Translations under genes and position numbers: made by a program
Shown: piece by piece, positions 26,618 to 35,351 of the stretch
Numbering within the stretch: the first letter of the stretch is position 1
Layout of the letters: every line of letters starts with the position of its first letter
Notes under the pieces: generated by a model
Seen by the model: the letters and a program-made list of their open reading frames with translations, nothing else
Databases searched by the model: none
Told to the model about the DNA's origin: nothing
Assembly (NCBI GenBank): GCA_002297005.1
Contig: DBIX01000028.1
Span: forward strand, 8,965 to 72,964
Direction of reading: 5' to 3'
Source: Cyanobacteria bacterium UBA791
GTDB taxonomy: Bacteria > Cyanobacteriota > Vampirovibrionia > Gastranaerophilales > Gastranaerophilaceae
Length of the DNA: 64,000 nt

Positions 26618-27373
26618 CTAAAAGAATGCAATATTTTTGTTTTCATAAGAATATATCTGTTCAAAGTTATTTAAAACAGTATCCATGTTCGTAAAGACGA
26701 ATTTTTCAAGTTCATACTGATTATCTTCTCTATCAAGAGCGATTGGAAGTCGTTCTGAATATTTGAACGGTTCATCGTCATCTTCATCGCTTTCTTCTGT
26801 TTTATCAATATTTTTTGCAAAAATCATTGAATGTATTCTTGTACAATCCTGAACTTTTTGTAAATCAACAACTTCAACGTCTGTTATATTTGCAAAATGG
26901 TCATTTTTACCAAGATATGGAATATATACAAATTCCTTACTTAGAAAACGATTTTTAAGAGTTTCTGTTACGTCTGTTCCGTCCAATAAGATGAAGATTT
27001 CCCAACTTGGATTTTCAAGCCATTGTTCAATTACAATAAGATTACCGTCTGCATTTGCATATCCAACACTATTATTAAATGTTTGTTTTTTCATAACAAA
27101 TACAGGTTCTTGCGGAATAACTGAAATTTTTATGTCTTTTAATTTTTCATAAAATTCAGGATAATCTTGCATATCTTCTTTTCGTTTTTCCGCAAGGCAT
27201 TTGTTATTGTGTGCTTTTTGCTGATTGTAACCACCAAATCCACAAATCGCACCTAATATTCCAAGAAGTGCAGGCTTGTGAATATGTGAATACGTAAAAA
27301 GACAATGTGCGTTTACGTCAGGACGTTTAAATATTGCCGTTTTTCCGCTTAATTTAAACTTTAGTGCTTGCAT
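26618..27373 (-). CDS. cas5: Cascade subunit Cas5 (type I-B)
   Basis: A 251-residue RAMP protein. The N-terminus 'LKFKLSGKTAIFKRPDVN' and the following Gly-rich helix (KPALLGILGAICGFGGY) are the Cas5 pattern. It holds the 5' handle of the crRNA in Cascade. A short Asp/Glu stretch (EESDEDDDE) lies in the second half. Its ATG shares an A with the stop codon of cas7 (TAATG), giving translational coupling so that subunits are made together. Confidence 0.93.
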   Translation of the reverse strand: MQALKFKLSGKTAIFKRPDVNAHCLFTYSHIHKPALLGILGAICGFGGYNQQKAHNNKCLAEKRKEDMQDYPEFYEKLKDIKISVIPQEPVFVMKKQTFNNSVGYANADGNLIVIEQWLENPSWEIFILLDGTDVTETLKNRFLSKEFVYIPYLGKNDHFANITDVEVVDLQKVQDCTRIHSMIFAKNIDKTEESDEDDDEPFKYSERLPIALDREDNQYELEKFVFTNMDTVLNNFEQIYSYENKNIAFF

Positions 27374-28306
27374 TATTGAACCTCATCTTGTGTAAAAATA
27401 TTCATCATTTTTGCATTTTGAATATCAGTTACAATATTTGTTGTGTAAGGGTTGTAATAAATTTCAACAGATTGAATTTTATCTTTTACATCATTTAAAA
27501 TGTTGTCAAATTTTAGTTCAATAGTATCTTTTTCGTTTTCGTCATCAGATTTTTTGAAGAACACATATTGAGCTAAATCTGGAAGATAAGTGTTTTTATC
27601 TGTTTCTACAAACACGGCAAGTTCGTTTTCACAACCAACTTTGCTATTTGTGTTGAAGGAAGTTGCTGAAGTTAATGCAGCCTCTTTAAATCTTTCATAA
27701 TCTTCTTCTGTATAGCCGTCAGTTACACCCATTTCAACATATTCTGCATATGCATCAGGATTGATTGCAAAATGGTATGTATAGTGTGCTTCATTGCTAA
27801 CTATTTTTGTACCTAATGTTGATTGATCTGCATCATCTTTTGTACCATCTCTGAAAGGTGATAATATTTGTTGCTCTTCTGTTTGAGAGTCATCATATTT
27901 GTTAAAACCTTGGGCGATTTGAACTGCACCTGTGATTCCGAAATTATTGCCTTCTTCCGCAAATGTTGCACCAAAATTTTTAACGTCAATTGCTTTAAAA
28001 AGATTTGCTAATACAATGTTGCTTTCTTTTTGTTTTTTCAAATCTTCTACGCCAAAAATGTATTCGTAACGTTCTTTTAATGAACGAGGACGAAGTTTTT
28101 TATCTTTTTCATCTTCTTTAAAAGATTTGATATAAAGAACTTTTTCACCTTCGCTTTGCCACATTTTTTTTCATAGGGTATTTTAGTGCTTTGTCGCTAC
28201 CAAAGATTTTTCCGTCAGAAATACTTTTAGGATTTCCTTCAAAATCTGCGTTCCAATTTGCCATTACTGATTTGATGCCAATGACACCATAAATTCTTTT
28301 GTTCAT
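27373..28306 (-). CDS. cas7: Cascade backbone subunit Cas7, split by a frameshift at an A8 run
   Basis: The gene begins at ATG 28306, sharing one base with the cas8 stop (TAATG). It reads MNKRIYGVIGIKSVMANWNA and on to KALKYPMKK. At a run of eight A (28171-28164) this frame then runs to a stop at 28145. The remaining 263 residues continue in another frame from MWQSEGEKVLYIKSF to the stop at 27373. With seven or ten A the two parts join to about 310 residues, a normal Cas7 length, and the sequence around the join reads as one Cas7 (RAMP family, crRNA-coating backbone). Explanations are ribosomal or transcriptional slippage, phase variation, true mutation or a sequencing error. All other cas genes are intact. 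Confidence 0.85.
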
Positions 28307-30042
28307 TATTCTTCTCCTTTTTCATTTTTCTTGTAAATTAAACTTTGGTATAAATATCCGCCAGTTAACATGTCTGAATTGATTTTTTGTTCAGGTTCGT
28401 AGCGGCATATCATTCCGTATAAATTATTGAAACGTAATGAATTTGTTGGGATAGCATAACTGTATTTTAGATACATTTTGCTTAGTTCTTTTTTTAATTT
28501 TTCAACATTTTTACATTGTAAAATTGGTGAAATTAAAGAGTGTGCTTTTTTTGAACTTTTGTTCAAGCTGATGAAATAGTTTGCTATTTGTCCGACTGCA
28601 AAATAAAATTCATCATCAGTTTCAATTTCATTGTTTGTTTGACTGTTAATTTTTCTGTCGAGAGTTTCGACGATTGTTTTAATTTTTTCACTCATTTTGT
28701 TTTCCTCTTTATTAAAATAATTTATTAATGCAATTCTTAGGTTATATTGTTCTCTTGCTTTTGGGATATATGAATTTTCAATAGAATTTTTAACTATTTC
28801 CATTGAAAAATCTTTAAAATTCCTTTCAAGGTTTTGAGTTTTTCCTTTGTAAAACCAATCTATCCATAAATTTCTTGTTTTTAATAAAATGCTTTTTAAT
28901 TTTCCAGTATCATTTTTAATTTTTATATCTTTTGCATCTGAAAAATAATTACTTTCTAACCATTTGCTATATAAAATTTCATTGACAACTGGTATTAATT
29001 CACTCAACGAAGTATATATTTTATAATTTAGGTTTTGCGGGTTTTTATCTGAATAAGAAATGTTTAAAATATTATCTACTCTAACTGAAATTTTATCTGT
29101 TCTTCTGTCAATTGGAGTACAATCAAGAATTTCACATTCTTTTTGACCTTTCATAATTCTTATAAAATGTCCGCTTAGAATATCTTCTTTTGGATATTCT
29201 TTACTTCGGTATGACTTGATTCCTTTTTCTGTAAGATAAATGTAATACTTCTTTTCTGAAAAAATATTCAAAAGATAATCGAAAAATAATTTTTGTAGCA
29301 TTATATTTTCTTGCGAAATTGAGTAAGGTAAAATATTTTTTCTTGATTTATTCTCAAGATAAGGCTTTTTGCTATTTAGACCCATATTATTGTTTGGTAA
29401 TCCAAAAATTTCTTCGTGTTTCAAGTAATTATATTTATTACTATTGTATACGTTTGCTAAAATGTAACGGTTACCTTCTTTTTCGTATTCAGAAAAATCT
29501 ACATCAAAAAATACTGCAAGTCGACCTTTTTGTTCTTGGGCATTATAGTTTGATACGAAAATTTTTATTGCTTTTTTAGTTTTTTCTGCATTTTCAAGAT
29601 TCGTTGCTCCGTGTTTTTCTTCGTATGCAATATATAATTTTCTTTTATCAGTATCAGGATTTTCGTTGAATTTTAGGATTTTTTCATAATATCCATCAAT
29701 AATTTCTTCAGTTATTTTCTCCGCAACATTTTCTTTTTTAGCAATGAAAGAATAAATGTTATTTGAAAAAATATTTTTGTCGGCAACGGCTTTGTTTGAA
29801 TCCATATACATACTCAAGTATTCCATTTTTGCAAACTTTTCATACAAGGCTGTTCTTTCTGTTGTGTTTTTATCAACATCAAGGGTTTCTTTTACTTCAC
29901 CTGTTTCTAGGTCTAGTAAATAGTATGTTCCTACTGTAAGTGTATATGCATCCGTGATGAATGAAATTTCATCACCATTTGGATTATGTTGTTTATATTC
30001 ATCTATTTCTTTTTTAAATATTTCAATACAATCTTTTAACAT
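28306..30042 (-). CDS. cas8b: Cascade large subunit Cas8 (type I-B, Csh1/TM1802-like)
   Basis: A 578-residue protein placed between cas6 and cas7, where type I-B operons carry the large subunit. Cas8 sequences diverge strongly, so the call rests mainly on position, length and general resemblance to the Csh1/TM1802 group. It is rich in Lys, Asn and Tyr, with a helical C-terminal part that includes 'FYFAVGQIANYFISLNKSSKKAHSLISP'. Cas8 recognises the PAM and nucleates R-loop formation. A good AGGAG box precedes the ATG. Its stop overlaps the cas7 start. Confidence 0.85.
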   Translation of the reverse strand: MLKDCIEIFKKEIDEYKQHNPNGDEISFITDAYTLTVGTYYLLDLETGEVKETLDVDKNTTERTALYEKFAKMEYLSMYMDSNKAVADKNIFSNNIYSFIAKKENVAEKITEEIIDGYYEKILKFNENPDTDKRKLYIAYEEKHGATNLENAEKTKKAIKIFVSNYNAQEQKGRLAVFFDVDFSEYEKEGNRYILANVYNSNKYNYLKHEEIFGLPNNNMGLNSKKPYLENKSRKNILPYSISQENIMLQKLFFDYLLNIFSEKKYYIYLTEKGIKSYRSKEYPKEDILSGHFIRIMKGQKECEILDCTPIDRRTDKISVRVDNILNISYSDKNPQNLNYKIYTSLSELIPVVNEILYSKWLESNYFSDAKDIKIKNDTGKLKSILLKTRNLWIDWFYKGKTQNLERNFKDFSMEIVKNSIENSYIPKAREQYNLRIALINYFNKEENKMSEKIKTIVETLDRKINSQTNNEIETDDEFYFAVGQIANYFISLNKSSKKAHSLISPILQCKNVEKLKKELSKMYLKYSYAIPTNSLRFNNLYGMICRYEPEQKINSDMLTGGYLYQSLIYKKNEKGEE

Positions 30043-30050
30043 TGTTACTC

Positions 30051-30791
30051 CTATATAGTTTTAACGTTTACGTAGCCGAAACCACGAGCATTCATTTCTA
30101 ATAACCCTGCTCCAATTATCGCTTTTGCTAATTTTTGAGAATCTTCGTTTGGAGATATTTCAAATTCAAATTTGTCGCACAATAGTTTTATTTTTCTATT
30201 TTCGTCCTCTTTTGAACCTTTACGATTATATTCTCTAACAATTGGATAATTGTTTAATATTTTGGAATTGATTATAAAATCAATGTCTTCAGGAACTTCT
30301 TCACCTTGCAACGCTAATTTTTTTCTAGCATTTTGTTCAATTCTTTTGATTACGTCATCTATTGTATGAGATTTTTTCCAATATCCGTCTTCAAATTTAC
30401 ATACAGCTGGTGTTACTGAATAAATTGTTTTTACAATAGTGTTTGGTAAAGTTCTATATTCAAAAGTCAAGGCTTGCATTTCTGTTGTTCGAATTTTATT
30501 TAGATTTTCTTTAAAAAAGTCCATTAGCTCTTTATCTAAAGATCTTACTCGTACTGCATAAACACTTCCTGCAGGATATTTAAAATCTTTGTTTTTTGCA
30601 TTTTTATCGAAAAATCCGTTAAAAACGTATCCTTTTAATGTGCGTTTTTCGTGAAAAAGTTTCTTTTCTTCATTCTCAAGAAGGCATTTGTCAATGACAG
30701 CTCCGATTTTTTCTTGATAATTTCTGTTAAAAATATCTTTTAGTAGATATAGTTTTAATGTTCCTTCGTATATTTGCATTTTGTTCTCCAA
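30051..30791 (-). CDS. cas6: CRISPR RNA endoribonuclease Cas6
   Basis: A 246-residue RAMP nuclease. The Cas6 glycine-rich loop is at the very end ('GLLEMNARGFGYVNVKTI'), and the N-terminus has the expected beta strand followed by a helix. Cas6 cuts the precursor within each repeat, leaving an eight-base 5' handle. It is the first gene of the cas operon with a GGAG box before the ATG. A TTGACG on the minus strand (30839-30834) could be a -35 element, but I see no clear -10 at proper spacing. Confidence 0.9.
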   Translation of the reverse strand: MENKMQIYEGTLKLYLLKDIFNRNYQEKIGAVIDKCLLENEEKKLFHEKRTLKGYVFNGFFDKNAKNKDFKYPAGSVYAVRVRSLDKELMDFFKENLNKIRTTEMQALTFEYRTLPNTIVKTIYSVTPAVCKFEDGYWKKSHTIDDVIKRIEQNARKKLALQGEEVPEDIDFIINSKILNNYPIVREYNRKGSKEDENRKIKLLCDKFEFEISPNEDSQKLAKAIIGAGLLEMNARGFGYVNVKTI

Positions 30792-30897
30792 GTTTTATTA
30801 TTTTTAATATATGATTAGCTTACAATAAGTATACGTCAAATTCGGTCGTGTAATTTATAACAAATTATTCTTTATTTACAAAACTTTATAAATCCCC

Positions 30898-30977
30898 TTA
30901 TCTTTTATCTATTATATATGATAAAAATAATATTTAAAGGTGATATAAGGTGCTTTTAAATATTATTTAAAAGATAA
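30898..30977. repeat. Long inverted repeat in the cas6/ATPase divergent gap
   Basis: A 14-bp perfect stem (30925-30938 with 30955-30968, AATAATATTTAAA/TTTAAATATTATT core) encloses a 16-base loop. A second pairing, TTATCTTTTA at 30898-30907 with TAAAAGATAA at 30968-30977, extends it. There is no T-run. It lies in a 333-base gap without genes, between the divergent cas6 and DUF4143-type ATPase genes. Confidence 0.55.
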
Positions 30978-31062
30978 AATTCCTGATTTTTAAAAGATGG
31001 TTTACTAATAAATATCAACAATTTTTAAAAATTAGTGCAGTATAAATTTACTCTAAAATTAA

Positions 31063-31105
31063 TTGACAAAAAATAAAAATTCGACTATTATAAAGTGACA
31101 CTTTA
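31063..31105 (+). promoter_or_regulatory. Strong promoter with palindromic operator for the ATPase gene
   Basis: TTGACA (31063-31068), 17 bases, TATTAT (31086-31091) is near consensus. Overlapping the expected transcription start is a perfect palindrome TAAAGTG-A-CACTTTA (31091-31105), well placed to act as a repressor operator. Confidence 0.75.
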
Positions 31106-31124
31106 AATTAGTCGGAGTTTTTGT

Positions 31125-32333
31125 ATGCACATTGAACGAACATTAGAAAAACATATTTTAAAACTAACAAAACAATTCAAGGTTTTACTTGTAACTGGTG
31201 CTAGACAAGTTGGAAAAAGCACGTTATTAAAGCATTGTGATGAAAAACGCAATTATGTTACATTGGATGATTATAAAGTTAGAGAAATGGCGATAAATGA
31301 GCCGGAATTATTTCTTCAACGATACAAAGCCCCATTAATTATTGATGAAATTCAATATGCTCCAAATTTATTATCATACATTAAAATGGCTGTAGATAAT
31401 TCAGAAGAAAAAGGTCAATATTGGCTTACAGGTTCTCAACAATTTCACATGATGAAAAATGTAACAGAATCTCTAGCTGGACGAGTTGCTATAATCGATT
31501 TAAAAGGGTTTTCTTTAAAAGAGATTGATAACAATGACCAACTCACATTTTTACCGACAAATAAATTTATAGAAGAAATGAGAAACAATTCTAAAAATCA
31601 CGATTTATCCGATATTTATGAGAAAATTTGGAAAGGCTCTTATCCTGAACTTAACACAAATAATAATTTAGATTGGGAAACTTTTTATAAGTCATATTTG
31701 CAAACATATATAGAAAGAGATATTAAAGATTTAAATGCAGTTAAAAATGAAATGGATTTCTTAAAATTTTTAAAAGTTTTAGCTGCAAGGACAAGTCAAA
31801 TGCTAAACTATGCTGACATTTCAAATGAAGTTGGTGTATCTGTTCCAACGATAAAATCTTGGGTTTCAATTTTAGTATCATCAAATATTGTATATCTGTT
31901 ACAACCGTATTTCTCAAACTTAAATAAGAGGATTGTAAAAACTCCAAAATTGTATTTTTTAGATACTGGATTATGTTCATATTTAACTAATTGGAATAAT
32001 GCACAGGTTTTAGAAGCTGGTGCAATGAGCGGAGCTATTTTTGAAACCTTTGTTGTTTCCGAAATTATAAAAAGTTATGTGCATAATATAAAAGAACCAA
32101 ATATTTATTATTATAGAGATAAAGATAAAAAAGAAATTGATGTTATTATCGAAAATAATGGTAAACTTTACCCGATAGAAATTAAAAAATCAGCGAATCC
32201 TGATAAGAATATGATTAAGAATTTTTCAGTAATTCCAGAGGACAGAATTGGTGATGGTGCAATAATTTGTTTAATTGATAAGGATTTACCAATCTCTAAA
32301 AATGTTAATGCAATACCAATAAGTTATATATAA
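31125..32333 (+). CDS. AAA ATPase with DUF4143-type C-terminus
   Basis: A 402-residue protein: Walker A TGARQVGKST (about 24-33), Walker B 'PLIIDEIQY', sensor-like 'WLTGSQQF', then 'YLQTYIERDIKDL', a winged-helix stretch, and a DUF4143/nuclease-like C-terminus 'GAIFETFVVSEIIKSY', 'YYRDKDKKEIDVIIENNGKLYPIEIKKS'. The last part has the E...D...ExK spacing of PD-(D/E)xK folds. Such ATPases are very common in gut anaerobes and mobile DNA; their function is not established. It has its own strong promoter with an operator-like palindrome and is divergent from the cas operon. Confidence 0.85.
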   Translation: MHIERTLEKHILKLTKQFKVLLVTGARQVGKSTLLKHCDEKRNYVTLDDYKVREMAINEPELFLQRYKAPLIIDEIQYAPNLLSYIKMAVDNSEEKGQYWLTGSQQFHMMKNVTESLAGRVAIIDLKGFSLKEIDNNDQLTFLPTNKFIEEMRNNSKNHDLSDIYEKIWKGSYPELNTNNNLDWETFYKSYLQTYIERDIKDLNAVKNEMDFLKFLKVLAARTSQMLNYADISNEVGVSVPTIKSWVSILVSSNIVYLLQPYFSNLNKRIVKTPKLYFLDTGLCSYLTNWNNAQVLEAGAMSGAIFETFVVSEIIKSYVHNIKEPNIYYYRDKDKKEIDVIIENNGKLYPIEIKKSANPDKNMIKNFSVIPEDRIGDGAIICLIDKDLPISKNVNAIPISYI

Positions 32334-32370
32334 AATTTCTTTTATTGTTTTTTGTTTTGAAATTAATAAA

Positions 32371-32571
32371 TTAATTATCTTGAGATGCTTTTTTATTTCT
32401 AAAATCTTCTAAACATTTTGTTAAATATTCTTTTTCTTCTTTTGTTATGCATTTGCCAAAATATTCTGTTCTGTTTGTTCTAGGTTTTGAGGATTTAGAA
32501 CCAACAGGACGTCCGCCACCTCGCCAGCCACCACGTCCAGAGCCTGAACCTTTAATATATTCTTCTGCCAT
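32371..32571 (-). CDS. Small Gly/Arg-rich basic protein
   Basis: A 66-residue protein. The N-terminal half is rich in Gly and Arg (GSGSGRGGWRGGGRPVGSK), including a GRP core like that of AT-hook peptides, which suggests nucleic-acid binding. The C-terminal half is a charged helix (TKEEKEYLTKCLEDF). It lies nine bases downstream of the LOG-family gene on the same strand. I do not recognise a family. Confidence 0.55.
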   Translation of the reverse strand: MAEEYIKGSGSGRGGWRGGGRPVGSKSSKPRTNRTEYFGKCITKEEKEYLTKCLEDFRNKKASQDN

Positions 32572-32580
32572 TTTTTACCC

Positions 32581-33174
32581 CTAGCCTTTTACGTAAATAT
32601 CGTCGACGGTTTTGGGAAGTTCATTTGGTACATAAGTTTTCAAATATCCAATAACTTCCTCTGGTGTTTGTGCCAAATAGTAGTAGTATGAAACTTTTGT
32701 CTGTGCAAATTTTTCAAAAATTAATTGTTCAAAAAATTCAAATAAATTATCGTAAAAATGATTTGTATTCAAAAATACGATAGGTTTATTGTTATAGCCT
32801 AAAATCTTTTGGACAATCATTTCTGAAACCTCTTCTAAAGTTCCAAATCCCCCTGGAAGAGCGATAATACCATCTGAAAGCTCATCCATTTTTGCTTTAC
32901 GTTCTCTCATACCTTTGGTGATATGGTATTCGTCATAAGTATTGTTATCAGAATGTTTACAAATTTCGTCCAGTCTTTCTGGAATAATTCCAACAAGTTT
33001 TGAGCCATTATCTTTTGCACTTTTTGAAACAGCTCCCATTATTCCCATAGAAGATCCGCCATAAATCAGATTATAGCCATTTTCTGCTAAAAGTTTACCC
33101 ATTTTTGTTGCTTCATCATAATAAGATTGGTCTAAACCATCACTAGCACCACAAAATACGCATATATTTTTCAT
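32581..33174 (-). CDS. LOG-family (TIGR00730) Rossmann-fold protein
   Basis: A 197-residue protein with the 'VFCGASDG' start, 'LIYGGSSMGIMGAV', and the LOG signature 'MRERKAKMDELSDGIIALPGGFGTLEEVSE' including PGGxGTxxE. Characterised members are nucleoside-5'-monophosphate phosphoribohydrolases (cytokinin-activating enzymes); bacterial relatives act on nucleotides. It follows rnhA by 11 bases in a minus-strand operon. Length is typical. Confidence 0.92.
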   Translation of the reverse strand: MKNICVFCGASDGLDQSYYDEATKMGKLLAENGYNLIYGGSSMGIMGAVSKSAKDNGSKLVGIIPERLDEICKHSDNNTYDEYHITKGMRERKAKMDELSDGIIALPGGFGTLEEVSEMIVQKILGYNNKPIVFLNTNHFYDNLFEFFEQLIFEKFAQTKVSYYYYLAQTPEEVIGYLKTYVPNELPKTVDDIYVKG

Positions 33175-33185
33175 AAAATCTCCTA

Positions 33186-33680
33186 CTAATTTTTAAAACC
33201 TTCATCTACAAGCAAAACATCATTCTCGCAAGAACCTGTCGCCAACTGATCACAGCGTTCATTATATTCGTGTCCAGCGTGTCCTTTTATCCATTCAAAA
33301 GTTATTTCGTGAGGTTTCATAGCCTCTATTAACCTTTTCCACAAGTCAACATTTTTTACTGGGCTTTTTCCAGCTGTACGCCAATTTTTTGCTTGCCAGC
33401 TATCTAACCATTTGTTTCTTATTGCATCAACAAGGTATTTACTATCTGAGATAAGAAGAACTTCAGATGGTTTTTTAAGAGCTTCTAAGGCAACGATTGC
33501 ACCTAAAAGTTCCATTCTATTATTTGTTGTCATTTCATAACCCTCTGTCAATTCTTTTTCATGGTATTGACCTTTTGAATCAACAAAAGTTAGAATAGCA
33601 CCGTAGCCACCTCTTCCAGGGTTTGATTTACATGCACCGTCTGTATATATTGTAACTTTACTTTTTGTATCTTCTGCCAT
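33186..33680 (-). CDS. rnhA: Ribonuclease HI
   Basis: A 164-residue RNase HI. The catalytic acidic residues are seen in 'IYTDGACKSNPGRGGYGA' (Asp), 'NRMELLGAIVALE' (Glu), 'LLISDSKYLVDAI' (Asp) and 'HAGHEYNERCDQLA' (His, Asp). It degrades the RNA strand of RNA-DNA hybrids. It heads a small operon with the LOG-family gene. Confidence 0.96.
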   Translation of the reverse strand: MAEDTKSKVTIYTDGACKSNPGRGGYGAILTFVDSKGQYHEKELTEGYEMTTNNRMELLGAIVALEALKKPSEVLLISDSKYLVDAIRNKWLDSWQAKNWRTAGKSPVKNVDLWKRLIEAMKPHEITFEWIKGHAGHEYNERCDQLATGSCENDVLLVDEGFKN

Positions 33681-33754
33681 TAAATTTTCCTTTTCAATAA
33701 ACGATAATTTTATGATACTTTATTTGAAAATTTTTGGCAAATTGTACGTAATAA

Positions 33755-34504
33755 TTAGTATTCGATACCTTGTCTAGCCATTACGCCTTTATTGTAATAG
33801 TGTTTTACTTCTTGAATATTTGAAACTAAATCTGCAACATCAATAATGCTTTGGTGTGCATTTCTACCTGTCATTACGATTTCAACATTTTTTGGTTTGT
33901 TCTTAATTGTTTCAATAACATCTTTTTCGTCAATCATATTTAAATCAAGTGCAATATTTATTTCATCAAGAACAACGACATCGGCTTCGCCGTTTTTAAT
34001 GACTTTCTTTGCGTTCTCCCAACCTTTTTGCATAATTTTTTTATCTTCTTCTGTTTCGTTAGAAGTATAAACAATTCTATCAAGTCCGGCTTGGTTTATA
34101 GTAAGATTTTTTCTTACGTCAGGTTGTAGCTTATTGAAAGCTTTTATTTCGCCGTAATTATTTCCACCCTTAGTGAACATGGTGATATTAACTTTTTTAC
34201 CTTGACCTAAAGCTCTTAGTGATAATCCCATTGCTGCAGTAGTTTTACCTTTGCCGTTACCTGTATAAACTTGGATATAGCCTTGATCTTTTTTATCTGC
34301 ATTACCTTTGAATGTTACATTTGCTGTATATTTTAGATTTTGTATTCCTAAGTAAGCCAAATGACTAAGTGCGTCTTGTTTGAATGGAGAAGAAACATTT
34401 TTATTTTGTTCAAAACTTGTAGTTTTAGGGGCTTCTGTTTCTTTTGTTTTTACTGTATTTAATGGGCTAACGTAATATTGTGGGGCTACATTATTAACTT
34501 TCAT
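33755..34504 (-). CDS. cobO: Cob(I)alamin adenosyltransferase (CobO/BtuR-type) with N-terminal extension
   Basis: A 249-residue protein. From about residue 75 it is a CobO/BtuR-type adenosyltransferase: 'GYIQVYTGNGKGKTTAAMGLSLRA' with P-loop GNGKGKTT (82-89), 'DVVVLDEINIALDLNMID' and 'VEIVMTGRNAH'. It makes adenosylcobalamin from cob(I)alamin and ATP. Residues 1-75 are an unusual extension with VTFKG at 63-67, a motif shared with other proteins here. It lies 48 bases after a small gene, with a cobalamin riboswitch upstream of both, so cobalamin level probably controls it. Confidence 0.9.
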   Translation of the reverse strand: MKVNNVAPQYYVSPLNTVKTKETEAPKTTSFEQNKNVSSPFKQDALSHLAYLGIQNLKYTANVTFKGNADKKDQGYIQVYTGNGKGKTTAAMGLSLRALGQGKKVNITMFTKGGNNYGEIKAFNKLQPDVRKNLTINQAGLDRIVYTSNETEEDKKIMQKGWENAKKVIKNGEADVVVLDEINIALDLNMIDEKDVIETIKNKPKNVEIVMTGRNAHQSIIDVADLVSNIQEVKHYYNKGVMARQGIEY

Positions 34505-34552
34505 TCTTCCTACTTCCTTAATTAATTTTAAATTATAAACACTAAATGGGGG

Positions 34553-34960
34553 TTATTTTGTAATTGGTGCAAGTGCATCAAATTTTAACAAAGTGAAAAT
34601 TTGTTTTCTTTGATCGTCTGTTAAATTACCAGGGTGTTCTTCGTTGATAGGTAAATTTTTTGGTTCAATTTCTAAATATTTGCACATGCCATCAAGTTGT
34701 TCCATAAAGCTATTTAATTCTTTTTCAGGCATTGAATCTTTAAGTTCTTCTCTCATTAATGCCATAGCATCTTCATTTGAAAATTCTTTTTTCTCATTTT
34801 TATTTTGAACTTTTGTTGTTTTAACAAACATATCTCTATCAGGACCTTGTAGGTTCATTTTTGGTGCTTTAAAGATTGGGTTTGTAGCAACTTTTTGTTG
34901 TGCTTGAACTTTTGTTTGTTGTTGAGGTAATGCTTTAAAAGCCATTTGTAAAATCTTCAT
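34553..34960 (-). CDS. Uncharacterised small protein upstream of cobO
   Basis: A 135-residue protein. The N-terminal 45 residues are low-complexity (Gln/Lys/Pro, 'NPIFKAPKMNLQGPD'), and the rest is helical and acidic ('MALMREELKDSMPEKELNSFMEQLDGM'). The start has an AAGGAG box. It is the first gene after the cobalamin riboswitch and is likely co-transcribed with cobO. The N-terminal style resembles that of the HNH and HExxH proteins in this window. I do not recognise a family. Confidence 0.6.
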   Translation of the reverse strand: MKILQMAFKALPQQQTKVQAQQKVATNPIFKAPKMNLQGPDRDMFVKTTKVQNKNEKKEFSNEDAMALMREELKDSMPEKELNSFMEQLDGMCKYLEIEPKNLPINEEHPGNLTDDQRKQIFTLLKFDALAPITK

Positions 34961-35147
34961 AAATTCTCCTTTGTAATATTATATTTGTCTGGTAGTTGTA
35001 TATTTTCAACGTTCTTGAGGTAATTATTAGCTAGTGAGGGTACTATTTTACACCATAAGGATACACATTTTGCTTATTATATTTCAGAAAAGGGTAATCA
35101 AAGTTTTTTGTTTTATATTCCCTGTTTCCTGTCTCGAGGTTGAAAAC

Positions 35148-35214
35148 GAATTAAGCATTCCGACTGTAACGGTTGCGGACCAGCGAGGGATTTTCACCCA
35201 ACTTTCCTTAATTC
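35148..35214 (-). promoter_or_regulatory. Compact cobalamin riboswitch
   Basis: Read on the minus strand from 35214, GAATTAAG closes with CTTAATTC (perfect 8-bp stem). Inside are the conserved cobalamin blocks in the right order: GGAAAGTTGGGTGAAAATCC, CGCTGGTCCGCAACCGT (B12-box region) and CAGTCGGAATGC. The peripheral arms of the large AdoCbl class are reduced, so it is a short form. About 190 bases of leader separate it from the first gene. I see no obvious terminator, so control may act at translation. The 390-base gap (34961-35351) otherwise holds only the divergent promoter for the glycosyltransferase. Confidence 0.85.
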
Positions 35215-35287
35215 ATTGATTAAATTCTATACCAAACAAATTTTACATGAAACATGTGTTTTAACATCTTTTAACAATTGTTTTTTC

Positions 35288-35316
35288 TTGACATCAACTT
35301 GCGATGATTTTATCAT
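35288..35316 (+). promoter_or_regulatory. Promoter of the GT39-type gene
   Basis: TTGACA (35288-35293), 17 bases, TATCAT (35311-35316). An in-frame ATG at 35304 falls inside this promoter, so it cannot be the start used. Confidence 0.75.
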
Positions 35317-35351
35317 TATTAGCAAATAGAATTAAGAATTTAGAGGAAATT

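Noticed and set aside
35034..35219. Short plus-strand open frame opposite the cobalamin riboswitch
   Set aside because: It has no ribosome-binding site and lies antisense to a clear riboswitch aptamer.
35304..35351. ATG 35304 as start of the glycosyltransferase
   Set aside because: It falls between the -35 and -10 boxes of the promoter. ATG 35352 has a ribosome-binding site and lies downstream.
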